A stretch of 64,000 bases of DNA from Ideonella sp. (GTDB lineage Bacteria; Pseudomonadota; Gammaproteobacteria; Burkholderiales; Burkholderiaceae_C): assembly GCA_016721465.1 (NCBI GenBank), contig JADKIA010000030.1, positions 434,001-498,000 on the forward strand, in the 5' to 3' direction. The position numbers and the translations under genes were made by a program. Below the pieces are notes generated by a model. That model saw only the letters and a program-made list of their open reading frames with translations. It had not been told where the DNA came from and did no database searches. Within the stretch, counting starts at the first letter, position 1. Each line of letters opens with the position of its first letter. This document shows positions 41,328 through 50,810 of the stretch, one piece after another.

Positions 41328-43754
41328 GATGCGCTTTCTGAAGGTTCCCGTCATCGCCCGCTCCACTCGGCGGACGCCGAGTTGCACGGCACGGGCAAGC
41401 TGCTGCACAAGCTGAACCCCGAGCAGCTGGCGGCGGTGACGCTGCCGCAAGGGGCGGCGCTGATTCTCGCCGGTGCGGGTTCGGGCAAGACGCGCGTGCT
41501 GACCACGCGCATCGCCTGGTTGATGGCCACGGGCCAGGTCTCGCCGGGTGGGGTGATGGCGGTGACCTTCACCAACAAATCGGCCAAGGAGATGCTGACG
41601 CGTCTGTCGACCATGCTGCCGGTGGCTGTGCGCGGCATGTGGATCGGCACCTTCCATGGCCTGTGCAATCGCTTCCTGCGTGCGCACTGGAAACTGGCTG
41701 GCCTGCCGCAGAGCTTCCAGATCCTCGACACGGCCGACCAGCTCTCGGCCGTCAAGCGCATCATCAAGGCCATGGGCCTGGACGAGCAGCGCTTCGTGCC
41801 CAAGCAGGTGAGCTGGTTCATCTCCGGCAGCAAAGACGACGGCCTGCGCCCGCAGGACGTGGAGGCGCGCGATCCGCAGACGCGCAAGCAGGTGGAGATC
41901 TACCAGGCCTACGAGGACCAGTGCCACCGCGAAGGCGTGGTCGATTTCGCCGAGCTGATGCTGCGCAGCTACGAGCTGATGCGCGACAACACCGCGCTGC
42001 GCGAGCACTACCAGCGCCGCTTTGCGCATGTGCTGGTGGACGAGTTCCAGGACACCAACCGGCTGCAATACCGCTGGCTGCAGATGTTCGCCCCGCCCGG
42101 CTCGACGCAAAGCGTGTTCGCCGTGGGCGACGACGACCAGAGCATCTACGCTTTTCGTGGCGCGCGCGTGGGCAACATGGCCGACTTCGAACGCGAGTAC
42201 CGCGTGCAGCACGTGATCAAGCTGGAGCGCAATTACCGCTCTTTCGGCAACATCCTCGATTCGGCCAACGCACTGATCGCACACAACAAGCGGCGCCTGG
42301 GCAAGAACCTGCACACCGAGGCCGGCCCGGGCGAGCCGGTGCGGGTGAGCGAATCGAACAGCGACTATGCCGAGGCGCAGTGGTTGCTGGACGAGATCCA
42401 GCAACTGCACCGCGGCGGTTTGGCGCGCAGCGAGATGGCGGTGCTGTACCGGAGCAACGCGCAAAGTCGGGTGCTTGAAAGTGCATTGTTCAATGCCGGC
42501 ATTCCATACCGCGTGTACGGCGGCCTGCGCTTCTTCGAGCGCGCGGAGGTGAAGCACGCGCTGGCCTACCTGCGCCTGATCGAGAACCCGAACGACGACA
42601 CCTCGTTCCTGCGCGTGGTGAACTTCCCCACCCGCGGCATCGGTGCGCGCAGCATCGAGCAGCTGCAGGACTCGGCAAGAAGCAGTGCGCGCAGCCTGTA
42701 CCAGAGTGTGGGCTCGGTGCCCGGCAAGGCCGGCGTCAACCTCGGCGCCTTCGTGGCCATCATCGAAACGCTTCGCGCCAGCACCCACGGGCTCACGCTG
42801 CGCGAGATCATCGACCAGGTGCTGGCCAGCTCGGGTCTGCTCGAGTTCTACCGCACCGAGAAGGAGGGCGCCGAGCGCATCGAGAACCTGCAGGAACTGG
42901 TGAATGCGGCCGAGGCGTTCGTGACCCAGGAGGGCTTTGGCAAGGACGCCGTGGCGCTGCCGGTGGACGAGATCGCACCGGGCACCATCGCCGGTGCGCC
43001 CGAAGGCGCGCTGCCGCCCGGCGACCTCGCGCCCGATGCGGAAACGGGCGAGATCGTCTCGCCCCTGGCGGCCTTCCTGACGCATGCCGCACTGGAGGCC
43101 GGCGACAACCAGGCCCAGGCCGGGCAGGACGCGGTGCAATTGATGACCGTGCACTCGGCCAAGGGCCTGGAGTTCGATGCGGTGTTCATCACGGGGCTCG
43201 AAGAGGGCCTGTTCCCGCACGAGAACTCGATGTCGGATGCCGACGGGCTGGAGGAGGAGCGCCGCCTGATGTACGTGGCCATCACCCGCGCGCGGCAGCG
43301 CCTGTACCTGAGCTTCAGCCAGACGCGCATGCTGCACGGGCAGACCCGCTACAACGTGAAGAGCCGCTTCCTCGAAGAGCTGCCCGACGCTGCGCTGAAA
43401 TGGCTCACGCCTCGAAACCAGGGCTTCGGCTCGGGCTATGCGAAGGAGTACCAGACCGCCTGGGCGCGCGGCACGGGCCTGGGCTCGATGGTGGGCGCCG
43501 GCCGCGTGGACGGGCGCCCGGCGCATTGGGCGCCCGCCGCCGCCGCCTCGCCGCCGCCGGCCATGCTGGCGCGTGCGGCGACGGCGGAGCACGGGCTGCG
43601 CGTGGGCCAATCGGTGTTCCACAACAAGTTCGGCGAGGGCGTGGTGATCACGCTGGAGGGCAGCGGCACCGATGCACGCGCCCAGGTGAATTTCGGCCGC
43701 CATGGCCCCAAATGGCTGGCGCTGTCCATCGCCAAATTGACGCCGGTCGAATGA
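41322..43754 (+). CDS. uvrD: UvrD-family DNA helicase
   Basis: An 810-residue superfamily 1 helicase. Walker A is AGAGSGKT, motif II is DEFQDTN, motif III GDDDQSIYAFRGA, and motif VI VAITRARQRLYL. A C-terminal tudor-like region (VGQSVFHNKFGEGVVITLEG) follows. This combination matches the UvrD/PcrA group, which works in mismatch and nucleotide excision repair and in removing proteins from DNA. The start at 41322 is inferred and overlaps the ATG of the divergent gene; LHKLNPEQLAAVTLPQGAAL is where the conserved part starts. Rep cannot be excluded, but the C-terminal domain favours UvrD. Confidence 0.9.
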   Translation: MHDALSEGSRHRPLHSADAELHGTGKLLHKLNPEQLAAVTLPQGAALILAGAGSGKTRVLTTRIAWLMATGQVSPGGVMAVTFTNKSAKEMLTRLSTMLPVAVRGMWIGTFHGLCNRFLRAHWKLAGLPQSFQILDTADQLSAVKRIIKAMGLDEQRFVPKQVSWFISGSKDDGLRPQDVEARDPQTRKQVEIYQAYEDQCHREGVVDFAELMLRSYELMRDNTALREHYQRRFAHVLVDEFQDTNRLQYRWLQMFAPPGSTQSVFAVGDDDQSIYAFRGARVGNMADFEREYRVQHVIKLERNYRSFGNILDSANALIAHNKRRLGKNLHTEAGPGEPVRVSESNSDYAEAQWLLDEIQQLHRGGLARSEMAVLYRSNAQSRVLESALFNAGIPYRVYGGLRFFERAEVKHALAYLRLIENPNDDTSFLRVVNFPTRGIGARSIEQLQDSARSSARSLYQSVGSVPGKAGVNLGAFVAIIETLRASTHGLTLREIIDQVLASSGLLEFYRTEKEGAERIENLQELVNAAEAFVTQEGFGKDAVALPVDEIAPGTIAGAPEGALPPGDLAPDAETGEIVSPLAAFLTHAALEAGDNQAQAGQDAVQLMTVHSAKGLEFDAVFITGLEEGLFPHENSMSDADGLEEERRLMYVAITRARQRLYLSFSQTRMLHGQTRYNVKSRFLEELPDAALKWLTPRNQGFGSGYAKEYQTAWARGTGLGSMVGAGRVDGRPAHWAPAAAASPPPAMLARAATAEHGLRVGQSVFHNKFGEGVVITLEGSGTDARAQVNFGRHGPKWLALSIAKLTPVE

Positions 43755-43851
43755 GCCTCACTTGCCCCGCAAATCCGTGGTGCTACTTAGCGCCACGCAG
43801 CGTGGCGGCCGATATGCTCTGCACCTGCAACCCATGAACGGAGAAATGCCC

Positions 43852-44823
43852 ATGAAGCGTCGCACCTTGTTGTCCGCAGCCGCCGGCTCCACCCTTCTGC
43901 CGGGCCTGAGCCTGGCGCAGGACAAGTACCCCAGCAAGCTCATCACCTGGATTTGCCCCTATGCCGCCGGGGGAGGCGCCGACAACCGCTCGCGCCAGGT
44001 CGCCAAGTTGATGCAGGGCATCCTCGGCCAGACCATCATCGTGGACAACAAGGCTGGCGGCGGCGGCAACATCGGCACCGACATCATCGCCAAGGCCAAA
44101 CCCGATGGCTACACCATCGGCATGGGCAACTTTGCACCGCTGGCCGTGAATCACGCCTTGTTCAAGAAGCTCAACTTCGATCCGATGAACGACCTGGTGC
44201 CGATCATGCTGATCGAGCGCGGCCCGCTGGTGCTGATGGTCAAGAACGACTCGCCATACAAGTCGGTGAAGGACGTGGTGGCCGCGGCCAAGGCCAAGCC
44301 GGGCGCGCTGAGCTACGCCTCGGGCGGCATCGGCGGCACGCACCACCTGAGCGGCGCCCTGTTCGAGCACACCGCCGGCATCGACATGATCCATGCGCCC
44401 TACAAGAGCGGCTCGGCGGGCGCCACCGACCTGATGGGCGGCCAGGTGGACATGATGTTCGAGCAGATGTACGCCGCGATGCCTTCGATCAAGAGTGGTC
44501 GCCTGCGCCCGCTGGCCATCACCGCCAAGACCCGCTCGCCCCTGTTGCCCGACGTGCCGACCATGGGCGAAGCCGGTTTCCCGGCGGTGGAGGTGTTGAA
44601 CTGGCAGGGCATCGTCGGGCCGAAGGGCCTGCCCGCCGAGATCATCAAGGTGATCAACGCAGCCGGGAACAAGGCGCTGCAGGACCCCGAACTGCGCGCC
44701 AAGATGCTGGAACAAGGCAACGAGATCGCAGGCGGCACGCCGGAGCAGTTCGCCGCGCTGATCAAGGCCGAAGCCCCGCGCTGGGGCAAGGTGGTGAAGG
44801 ACGCGAAGATCGATCCGGAGTGA
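43852..44823 (+). CDS. Bug/TctC-family periplasmic solute-binding protein
   Basis: A 323-residue exported protein with a twin-arginine-like start (MKRRTLLSAAAGS) and cleavage near GLSLAQDK. The start is chosen because GGAG lies 8 bp before it; an earlier ATG at 43834 exists. Family elements are PYAAGGGADNRSRQVAKLM, DNKAGGGGNIGTDIIAKAKP and YKSGSAGATDLMGGQVDMMF. Bug proteins bind carboxylates and other small molecules and are greatly expanded in Burkholderiales. It is a single gene with its own terminator at 44864-44890; the ligand is not predictable. Confidence 0.92.
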   Translation: MKRRTLLSAAAGSTLLPGLSLAQDKYPSKLITWICPYAAGGGADNRSRQVAKLMQGILGQTIIVDNKAGGGGNIGTDIIAKAKPDGYTIGMGNFAPLAVNHALFKKLNFDPMNDLVPIMLIERGPLVLMVKNDSPYKSVKDVVAAAKAKPGALSYASGGIGGTHHLSGALFEHTAGIDMIHAPYKSGSAGATDLMGGQVDMMFEQMYAAMPSIKSGRLRPLAITAKTRSPLLPDVPTMGEAGFPAVEVLNWQGIVGPKGLPAEIIKVINAAGNKALQDPELRAKMLEQGNEIAGGTPEQFAALIKAEAPRWGKVVKDAKIDPE

Positions 44824-44863
44824 AGCCCTGCGGGCCGAGTCGGCCTTAATGATCCCGTAATGG

Positions 44864-44890
44864 AACGCCGCGCACACTGAGCGGCGTTTT
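44864..44890 (+). terminator. Rho-independent terminator after the Bug gene
   Basis: AACGCCGC (44864-44871) and GCGGCGTT (44881-44888) form an 8-bp stem with a 9-base loop, followed by TTTT. It separates the Bug gene from the glycosyltransferase gene. Confidence 0.9.
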
Positions 44891-44901
44891 CATTTCTGGT
44901 G

Positions 44902-45975
44902 ATGCTTCTTTTGAGTCTGCTGCAACTGCCGTTGAACCCGCCGCTGGACGTGCCCGAGCGCCCGGCCTCGGCCGCTGTGCCTGGCGAACCGTGCCGCGTC
45001 GATGGGCCCATGGCACCGCGTCGCATCGCCCAGCCGGGCCTGTCCTGCGTGCTGCCTTGCCACAACGAGGCCGCGAACCTGCCCGCGCTGCTGGCGCAGC
45101 TGCAGCAGACGCTGTCAGCGCTGACCCCGCACTGGGAAGTGGTGCTGGTCGACGACGGCAGCACCGACAGCACTGCCCTGGTGCTGGCCACCTGGGCACA
45201 ACGGCCGGGCTTTCGCGTGCTGCTGTTGTCGCGCAATTTCGGCAAGGAGGCGGCACTGACCGCCGGGCTGCAAGCCGCCACCGGTGAGGTGGTGGTGTTG
45301 ATGGACGCCGACGGCCAACACCCGCCCGAGCTGCTCGGCACCCTGTTGCACTGCTGGCACGACGGCGCCGACGTGGCCTATGCCGTACGGCGTGATCGCG
45401 ACGACGAAGGCCTGCTCAAGCGTTGGGGCACCCGGCTGTTCTATGCCCTGGTGAATCGCGCCGACCGGCTGCAACTGCCGCCCGACGCCGGCGACTTTCG
45501 TCTGATGGACCGGCGGGTGGTGGACGCCCTGTTGTCGTTGCCCGAGCGCAACCGCTTCATGAAGGGCCTGTACGCCTGGGTGGGCTTCCCCTCGGTGGCC
45601 GTGCCGTATTCGCCGGCGCCACGCACCGCCGGGCACAGCAGCTACGGGCTGCGACGCCTGCTGCGCCTGTCGCTCGACGGGCTCACCGCCTTCACCACCT
45701 GGCCCCTGCGCGTGGTGAGCGTGCTGGGCTTCGCATCGGCGCTGGTGGGCTTCCTCTATGGGGGCTACCTGACGGTGGAATACCTCGTCCTGGGCAACCC
45801 CGTGTCGGGCTGGACCACCATCGTGGTCAGCCTGATGCTGTTCTTCGGCGTGCAGATGATCTCGCTCGGGGTGATCGGCGAATACGTGGCGCGGGTCTTC
45901 GAGGAGGTCAAGGGTCGGCCTCTCTACGTCGTGCGCCAGGCGCTGGGGTCCGGCCTGCCGGAGCGCCAGCCGTGA
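44902..45975 (+). CDS. GT2-family glycosyltransferase, DPM1/GtrB/ArnC-like (second copy)
   Basis: A 357-residue enzyme with PGLSCVLPCHNEAANLPALL, VLVDDGSTDST, LMDADGQHPPELL and DAGDFRLMDRRVVDALLSLP, and two C-terminal membrane helices. It is closely similar to the protein at 22792-23772, more so than to typical family members. A GTG at 44899 is an alternative start. It loads a sugar on a polyprenyl-phosphate carrier. It overlaps the GT39 gene by GTGA, so translation of the pair is coupled. The gene order is reversed compared with the first pair, GT2 first here. Confidence 0.9.
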   Translation: MLLLSLLQLPLNPPLDVPERPASAAVPGEPCRVDGPMAPRRIAQPGLSCVLPCHNEAANLPALLAQLQQTLSALTPHWEVVLVDDGSTDSTALVLATWAQRPGFRVLLLSRNFGKEAALTAGLQAATGEVVVLMDADGQHPPELLGTLLHCWHDGADVAYAVRRDRDDEGLLKRWGTRLFYALVNRADRLQLPPDAGDFRLMDRRVVDALLSLPERNRFMKGLYAWVGFPSVAVPYSPAPRTAGHSSYGLRRLLRLSLDGLTAFTTWPLRVVSVLGFASALVGFLYGGYLTVEYLVLGNPVSGWTTIVVSLMLFFGVQMISLGVIGEYVARVFEEVKGRPLYVVRQALGSGLPERQP

Positions 45976-47546
45976 ACGCTCGCTCGGGCGTGTGGCCAGC
46001 ACCGATGGTCGATCGCGTGGCGACCACGCAAGGCCCTTGGGTGACCGCCTTGCTGGTCTTCGCCTGGTTCGCGTTGACCGCCTGGGTGCGCCCGCTGATG
46101 CTGCCTGACGAAGGGCGCTACGTGGGCGTGGCCTGGGAGATGCTGCGCAGCGGCGACTGGCTGGTGCCGCGCATCGACGGGCTGCCCTTCTTCCACAAGC
46201 CGCCGCTGTTCTACTGGATCACCGCGCTGTCCATGGACGCGTTCGGTCCCAATGCATTGGCGGCGCGCGCGGCGCCCCTGCTGGGCGCCACCGCGGCCGT
46301 GGTGGCCTTGTCATGGTTGTCGCGCCGCTGGTCGGCGGCCGCCACCGCCCGCAGCGCCGCCTGGGTGCTGGCGACGATGCCCTTGTTCTATGTCGGTGCG
46401 CAGTTTGCCAACCTCGACATGCTGGTGGCCGGCTGCATCAGCGTCACCATCGTGGGCCTGGCCGATGCCGTGCTGGGCGCCGAACAAGGCCGGCCCGTGA
46501 CACGCTCGCTGATGCTGGCCTGGGTGGGTGCTGCACTCGGCCTGTTGGCCAAGGGCCTGATCGGCGTCGTGCTGCCCGCCCTGGTGGTGGGGGCGTGGCT
46601 GGTGGCCAGCGGGCGATGGCGCGCCGTGCGACGTCTGCTGTGGTGGCCGGGCATGCTGGCCTTTGGCGCCATCGCGGCGCCGTGGTTCGTGGCCATGCAG
46701 GCCCGGTTCCCGGCCTTCCTCGACTACTTCTTCGTGGTCCAGCACTTCAAGCGTTACTCGCAAGGCGGCTTCAACAACGTGCAGCCGTTCTGGTTCTATC
46801 CGGCGGTGTTGCTGCTGCTGTGCCTGCCCTGGGCGGGCTGGGCTTGGGCCGGCGCGCGGCGCGCAGTGGCGCAATGGTCGGCGGCGCAGCCCCTGCGCCC
46901 CTTGATGGTGTGCTGGCTGATCGTGGTGCTGGGCTTCTTCTCGTTGCCGCAATCCAAGCTCATCGGCTATGTGCTCCCGGCCGTGCCGCCCATGGCCTGG
47001 TTGCTGGCCGATGCGCTGGACCACGGTGGGCGCCGCTGGTGGCGGGCCAGCACCGCGCTGGCGGTGGCGCTGGGCGTGGCGGCGGTGTTGGCCATCGGCC
47101 TGAGCGGGCGTCACAGCGCCAAGCCGATCGGGCTGGCCTTGCGCCAGGCGCAGGCCACGGGCACGCCGGTGGTTTTCGTCGGCACCTACCTGCATGACGT
47201 GCCGTTCTATGCGGGCAGCACGGCAGTGCTGCACGTGGTCGACGATTGGGGCAGCCCCGAGGTGGCCTTGCACGACAACTGGCGCAAGGAACTGGCCGAC
47301 GCCGCCGCCTTTGCGCCGCAACTCGCCGCAGGGCGCCTGGTGCCACGCGACCGGCTGCCGGCACTGCTGTGCGCCCAGCCGGTCACCTGGTTGGTGGCGC
47401 CCATGGCCGAGGCGCCGGCGCTGCCTTGGCTGGTCGGGCGCCCCCCCCAGGCTCTGGCCGATGGCGACGGCCTGTGGCGCCTGGAGCGGCGCGAGGCCAC
47501 TGCGGCCGGCAAGCTCAGCTGCCCCGGAACGCCCAATGGCGGCTGA
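45972..47546 (+). CDS. GT39-family membrane glycosyltransferase (ArnT-like, second copy)
   Basis: A 524-residue polytopic protein starting at a GTG that overlaps the previous stop. Family elements are RPLMLPDEGRYVGVAWEMLR and DGLPFFHKPPLFYWITALSM, with about 10 membrane helices and a periplasmic C-terminal part. It is closer to ArnT than the first copy is, because it has the DEGRYVGVAWEML segment. It transfers a sugar from the lipid carrier to lipid A or another envelope acceptor. It is cotranscribed with the GT2 gene, and its 3' end overlaps a minus-strand GtrA gene by 32 bp. Confidence 0.9.
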   Translation: MNARSGVWPAPMVDRVATTQGPWVTALLVFAWFALTAWVRPLMLPDEGRYVGVAWEMLRSGDWLVPRIDGLPFFHKPPLFYWITALSMDAFGPNALAARAAPLLGATAAVVALSWLSRRWSAAATARSAAWVLATMPLFYVGAQFANLDMLVAGCISVTIVGLADAVLGAEQGRPVTRSLMLAWVGAALGLLAKGLIGVVLPALVVGAWLVASGRWRAVRRLLWWPGMLAFGAIAAPWFVAMQARFPAFLDYFFVVQHFKRYSQGGFNNVQPFWFYPAVLLLLCLPWAGWAWAGARRAVAQWSAAQPLRPLMVCWLIVVLGFFSLPQSKLIGYVLPAVPPMAWLLADALDHGGRRWWRASTALAVALGVAAVLAIGLSGRHSAKPIGLALRQAQATGTPVVFVGTYLHDVPFYAGSTAVLHVVDDWGSPEVALHDNWRKELADAAAFAPQLAAGRLVPRDRLPALLCAQPVTWLVAPMAEAPALPWLVGRPPQALADGDGLWRLERREATAAGKLSCPGTPNGG

Positions 47547-47895
47547 GCAGGAAGGTGCCGAAGGCCACCACCACCAGCGTGATGACCAGCGCCGGCCGGT
47601 AGTCCATGCCGCCGAAGCGCAGCAGCAAGGCGTACAGGGCTTCGTTGACCGCGAAGGCGCCGGCGGACACCGCCACGAAGCGCAATGCGGCGCGCCCCGC
47701 GGGCGCGCGCTGATCGGCGAAACTCAGGCGCAAATGCCCGGTGAAGGACAAACCCAGCGCCAGCAGCCATCCGCCCACGTTGGCGAGCAAGGGCGGCAAC
47801 GCCAGCCACTGCACCAGGCCCAGCACCGCCCCGAAGTGCAGCGCCGCCGCCGCGCAGCCGACCGCAATGAACCAGGCCACACGGCGGCTGATCAC
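47515..47895 (-). CDS. GtrA-family membrane protein
   Basis: A 126-residue protein with four hydrophobic segments (FIAVGCAAAALHFGAVLGLV, ANVGGWLLALGLSFTG, AALRFVAVSAGAFAVNEALY, ALVITLVVVAFGTFLLSRHW), the usual GtrA pattern. GtrA proteins act with GT2 enzymes, probably in moving or holding the polyprenyl-linked sugar. It starts at a GTG at 47895, only 11 bp from the start of the divergent deacetylase gene, so starts for both are uncertain. It probably works with the GT2/GT39 pair next to it although it is on the opposite strand. Confidence 0.85.
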   Translation of the reverse strand: MISRRVAWFIAVGCAAAALHFGAVLGLVQWLALPPLLANVGGWLLALGLSFTGHLRLSFADQRAPAGRAALRFVAVSAGAFAVNEALYALLLRFGGMDYRPALVITLVVVAFGTFLLSRHWAFRGS

Positions 47896-47906
47896 GGGGC
47901 CGCCCG

Positions 47907-48806
47907 ATGAGTGCAATGCATGCCGCGATGTCGCAGCGAACCATCGCCGTGTGCGCCGACGATTTCGGCATGCACGCCGACGTGGATGGCGCCATCCTGG
48001 ACCTGGTGCAGGCGGGTCGGGTGACCACCGTGAGTTGCCTGGTGGGCGGTGCCAACTGGCGGCGATCCGGCCCGAAGCTGGCGCAGCTGGACCGCGACCG
48101 GCTGGAGATCGGCCTGCACTTCGATCTGACGCTGGCTCCGCTGGCCGGTGATCGGCCATGCGCTGGGCAGAGCCTGTGGTCGTTGATCGCGCGGGCTCAG
48201 TTGCGTCTGCTGTCGCGTCGTACGTTGGAAGATCAGGTGGCGCGTCAACTGGACGCTTTCGAAAAGGTGATGCACCGGGCACCGGACCATGTGGACGGCC
48301 ACCAGCATGTGCACCAGTTGCCGATCGTGCGCGATGCCCTGCTCGCGGTGCTGGACCGGCGCTACCCCGGCGCCTTGCCGTGGCTGCGCAGTACGCGACC
48401 GGGCGCGGGGGCCAGTGGCAAGGCACGCCTCATTGACGGCCTGGGCGGAGCGGGCCTGCGGCGGGCCGCGGCGTTGAGTCGGCGTGCCACCAGCGGGCGC
48501 TTGCTCGGTGTGCATGGTTTCGACTGCGATGCCGGCGGCTACCTGGCCAAGGTGGCCGGGTGGCTGCACCAGTGCCGCGACGGCGACGTGCTGATGTGTC
48601 ATCCAGGCTGGACCCCCGGCGCTGCCGATGACCCGCTGCGGGTGATGCGCGGCATCGAATGGCTGGTGCTCGGTGGCGAGGGCATGGCGCAGTGCCTGGA
48701 ACGCGAGCATGTCGGTCTGGCTCCGCTCACGCCAGGGTTTCGGCTGAGACATCAAACGCCAGGCACACGGCCAGCCCCGCAGCGTCCGCCGGCTCGCCCA
48801 GCGTGA
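47907..48806 (+). CDS. ChbG/HpnK (YdjC-like) deacetylase
   Basis: A 299-residue protein with the family start IAVCADDFGMHADVDGAILD, the aspartates and histidine of the metal site (ADDFG; HVDGHQHVHQLP) and the later MCHPGWTPGAADDPL segment. Such enzymes remove acetyl groups from N-acetylated sugars; HpnK acts in hopanoid biosynthesis and others act on chitobiose. Here it is near glycosyltransferases and GtrA, so it probably modifies a lipid-linked or envelope sugar. Alternative start codons are at 47919 and 47928. The 3' end overlaps the convergent kinase gene by 80 bp. Confidence 0.88.
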   Translation: MSAMHAAMSQRTIAVCADDFGMHADVDGAILDLVQAGRVTTVSCLVGGANWRRSGPKLAQLDRDRLEIGLHFDLTLAPLAGDRPCAGQSLWSLIARAQLRLLSRRTLEDQVARQLDAFEKVMHRAPDHVDGHQHVHQLPIVRDALLAVLDRRYPGALPWLRSTRPGAGASGKARLIDGLGGAGLRRAAALSRRATSGRLLGVHGFDCDAGGYLAKVAGWLHQCRDGDVLMCHPGWTPGAADDPLRVMRGIEWLVLGGEGMAQCLEREHVGLAPLTPGFRLRHQTPGTRPAPQRPPARPA

Positions 48807-50109
48807 GCTGTGCGCCGTGGGCGTCGGCGATGGCCTTGGAGATGGCCAGGCCCAGCCCGCTGCCCGAATCGGCCTGGCCGCTCGCCTGGCCCGCGTCGCC
48901 TCGGTAGAAGCGGTCGAACACGCGCTGGCGCTGCTCGGCCGGGATGCCTGGGCCCGAGTCGATCACCTGCAGGCAGCACAGGCCATTGCGCCGCACGGCC
49001 TTGACGTCCACCACACCGCCGCTGGGCGTGTGGCGCAAGGCGTTGTCGAGCAGGTTGTCGAGCAGCACGGCCAGCTGGTCGGCATCGGCCTTGACCCAGA
49101 GTGGCTCATCGGCCTGCGCGCCCAGGTCGATGCCGCGCGCTTCCGCCCGCACCGTGAAGCGTGCCACCGCGTCGCGGGCCTGGGCTTGCAGCGACACGGG
49201 CGCCAGCCGCAGCGCGGCGACGCCAGGCTCGGTCCGCGACAGCCGGAGCAGTTGTTCGAGCAGGTGCTGCGAACGATCGACGCCGCTGCGCAACTCGGCC
49301 AACGCGCTGCGCCTGGCCGCATCGTCGGGTGCGGTTTCCAGCAGGCCCAGTTGAAGGCGCAAGGCAGTCACCGGTGTGCGCAGCGCATGGGCGGCGTCGG
49401 CGACGAACTGCGCCCGCGTGGCCAGGGCCGCGGACAGGCGCTGCATCAAGGTGTTGATGGCCCACACCAGCGGCCGCAGCTCGCGCGGCACCTGGGTGTC
49501 GGGCACCGGGTCCAGGCGCTGCGGGCTGCGCGCCGCCACGATGGCGGCGGTGTCGCCGAGTGGGCGCAAGCCGCGGCGCAACGCCAGCAGCATCATCAGC
49601 AGCACCCCGGCCGCCACGCCCAGGGACGGCCACAACAGACGGGTGGCCGATTCGGTGGCCTCCAGCTGCTGCGCCGCAGCGCGTTGCGCGACCTGCACCA
49701 CCACGCTGGCACGCACGGCGGTGTACATGTCCCAGTCGACCGTGCCGACCTGCACCCGCGACGGGCCGTCGTGCGCCAGGAAGGGCAGGGCCGCGCCGGG
49801 ATGCGAGCTGTACAAAGGCTGGCCGTCCGGTGTCCAGGTCTGGATCACGATCTCGAGGTCGGGCGCTGCCGGCCCGCCGTTGGCTCCCTTGTCCCGGGAT
49901 GCCGGGCCGGGCGTGGCGGCCGGCAGCGTGCTGCGCGCCGCCCCAGCCGGCAAGCGCGCGACGGACAGCGCCACCTGCCGCAGGTTGGCGTCGAGCGCCT
50001 CGTTGTATTCATCCAGTGACACGCGGTAGGCCACACCGGCCAGCAGCAGCGTGCCGAGCACCAGTGCCCCCAGGGTCCAGAGCAGGACGTGGCGCTGGAT
50101 CGAGCGCAT
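48727..50109 (-). CDS. Sensor histidine kinase (QseC/PmrB-like)
   Basis: A 460-residue inner-membrane kinase: a first helix (LLWTLGALVLGTLLLAGV), a periplasmic sensor domain of about 135 residues, a second helix near LLWPSLGVAAGVLLMMLLAL, and then DHp and ATPase domains. The H box is FVADAAHALRTPVTAL, the N box LLDNLLDNALRHTP, and the G boxes DSGPGIP and GSGLGLAISKAI. It overlaps the response regulator gene by TGATG and is coupled to it. The signal is unknown; QseC and PmrB relatives sense signals that lead to lipid A changes, which fits the glycosyltransferases nearby, but this is inference. Confidence 0.93.
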   Translation of the reverse strand: MRSIQRHVLLWTLGALVLGTLLLAGVAYRVSLDEYNEALDANLRQVALSVARLPAGAARSTLPAATPGPASRDKGANGGPAAPDLEIVIQTWTPDGQPLYSSHPGAALPFLAHDGPSRVQVGTVDWDMYTAVRASVVVQVAQRAAAQQLEATESATRLLWPSLGVAAGVLLMMLLALRRGLRPLGDTAAIVAARSPQRLDPVPDTQVPRELRPLVWAINTLMQRLSAALATRAQFVADAAHALRTPVTALRLQLGLLETAPDDAARRSALAELRSGVDRSQHLLEQLLRLSRTEPGVAALRLAPVSLQAQARDAVARFTVRAEARGIDLGAQADEPLWVKADADQLAVLLDNLLDNALRHTPSGGVVDVKAVRRNGLCCLQVIDSGPGIPAEQRQRVFDRFYRGDAGQASGQADSGSGLGLAISKAIADAHGAQLTLGEPADAAGLAVCLAFDVSAETLA

Positions 50110-50801
50110 CACGGCGGTGGCGCCCGGCTCGGGTCGATCAAGGACGCGTCGATCAAACGATATCCAACGCCGCGAACGTTGCGGATGCGCTCGGCTCCGA
50201 GCTTGCGCCGCAGGTTGTGCAAATGCACGTCGACCGCGTTGCTGGCGATCTCTTCACCCCAGCCATAGACCGATTGCTCGATGCGTTCGCGCGAGACGAC
50301 GGCGCCGGGATGCTGCATCAGCACTTCGAGCACCGCCATCTCGCGCGCCGACAGCTCCACCGGTGCGCCGGCCAGCTGCACCTCGCGTCGCGTCGGGTCG
50401 AGCGTGATGTCGCCGGCGTGCAGCAGCAGGGTGGTCTGCCCGCCGCTTCTGCGCAGCAGGGCACGCACCCGCGCCACCAGTTCGGCCAGATCGAAGGGCT
50501 TGGTCAGGTAGTCGTCGGCGCCGGCCTCCAGGCCGTCGATCCGGTCGGCCACGGCGTCGCGCGCCGTGGCCACCAGCACCGGCACGGCCAGCCCCTGACG
50601 GCGCCATTGCACCAGCAGGCTGCGACCATCCTGGCGCGGCAGGCCCAGGTCGAGCACCACGAGGTCATAGCCTGCCTGGGCCATGGACAGCTCGGCGGCG
50701 CGCCCGTCCTGCACCCAATCCACTGCGAAGCCCGCGTTCTTCAAGCCCTGGCGCACCGCGCGTCCGATCATGGCGTCGTCTTCGACGAGCAGGACACGCA
50801 T
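50109..50801 (-). CDS. OmpR-family response regulator (QseB/PmrA-like)
   Basis: A 230-residue regulator with receiver domain VLLVEDDAMIGRAVRQGL, the phospho-acceptor Asp51 in LVVLDLGLP, and the conserved lysine in DYLTKPF. The C-terminal winged helix contains VDVHLHNLRRKLGAERIRNV and ends VRGVGYRLID. It is phosphorylated by the kinase encoded just downstream and binds DNA to control envelope genes in related systems. The targets are not known here. The start at 50801 (MRVLLVEDD) is clear because the receiver domain begins at once. Confidence 0.95.
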   Translation of the reverse strand: MRVLLVEDDAMIGRAVRQGLKNAGFAVDWVQDGRAAELSMAQAGYDLVVLDLGLPRQDGRSLLVQWRRQGLAVPVLVATARDAVADRIDGLEAGADDYLTKPFDLAELVARVRALLRRSGGQTTLLLHAGDITLDPTRREVQLAGAPVELSAREMAVLEVLMQHPGAVVSRERIEQSVYGWGEEIASNAVDVHLHNLRRKLGAERIRNVRGVGYRLIDASLIDPSRAPPP

Positions 50802-50810
50802 CGCATTCGC

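Noticed and set aside
40584..43703. Minus-strand frame of 1039 codons opposite the helicase
   Set aside because: Only its last 247 codons (from 41327) have a signal peptide and protein-like sequence; the rest is a GC-rich shadow of uvrD.
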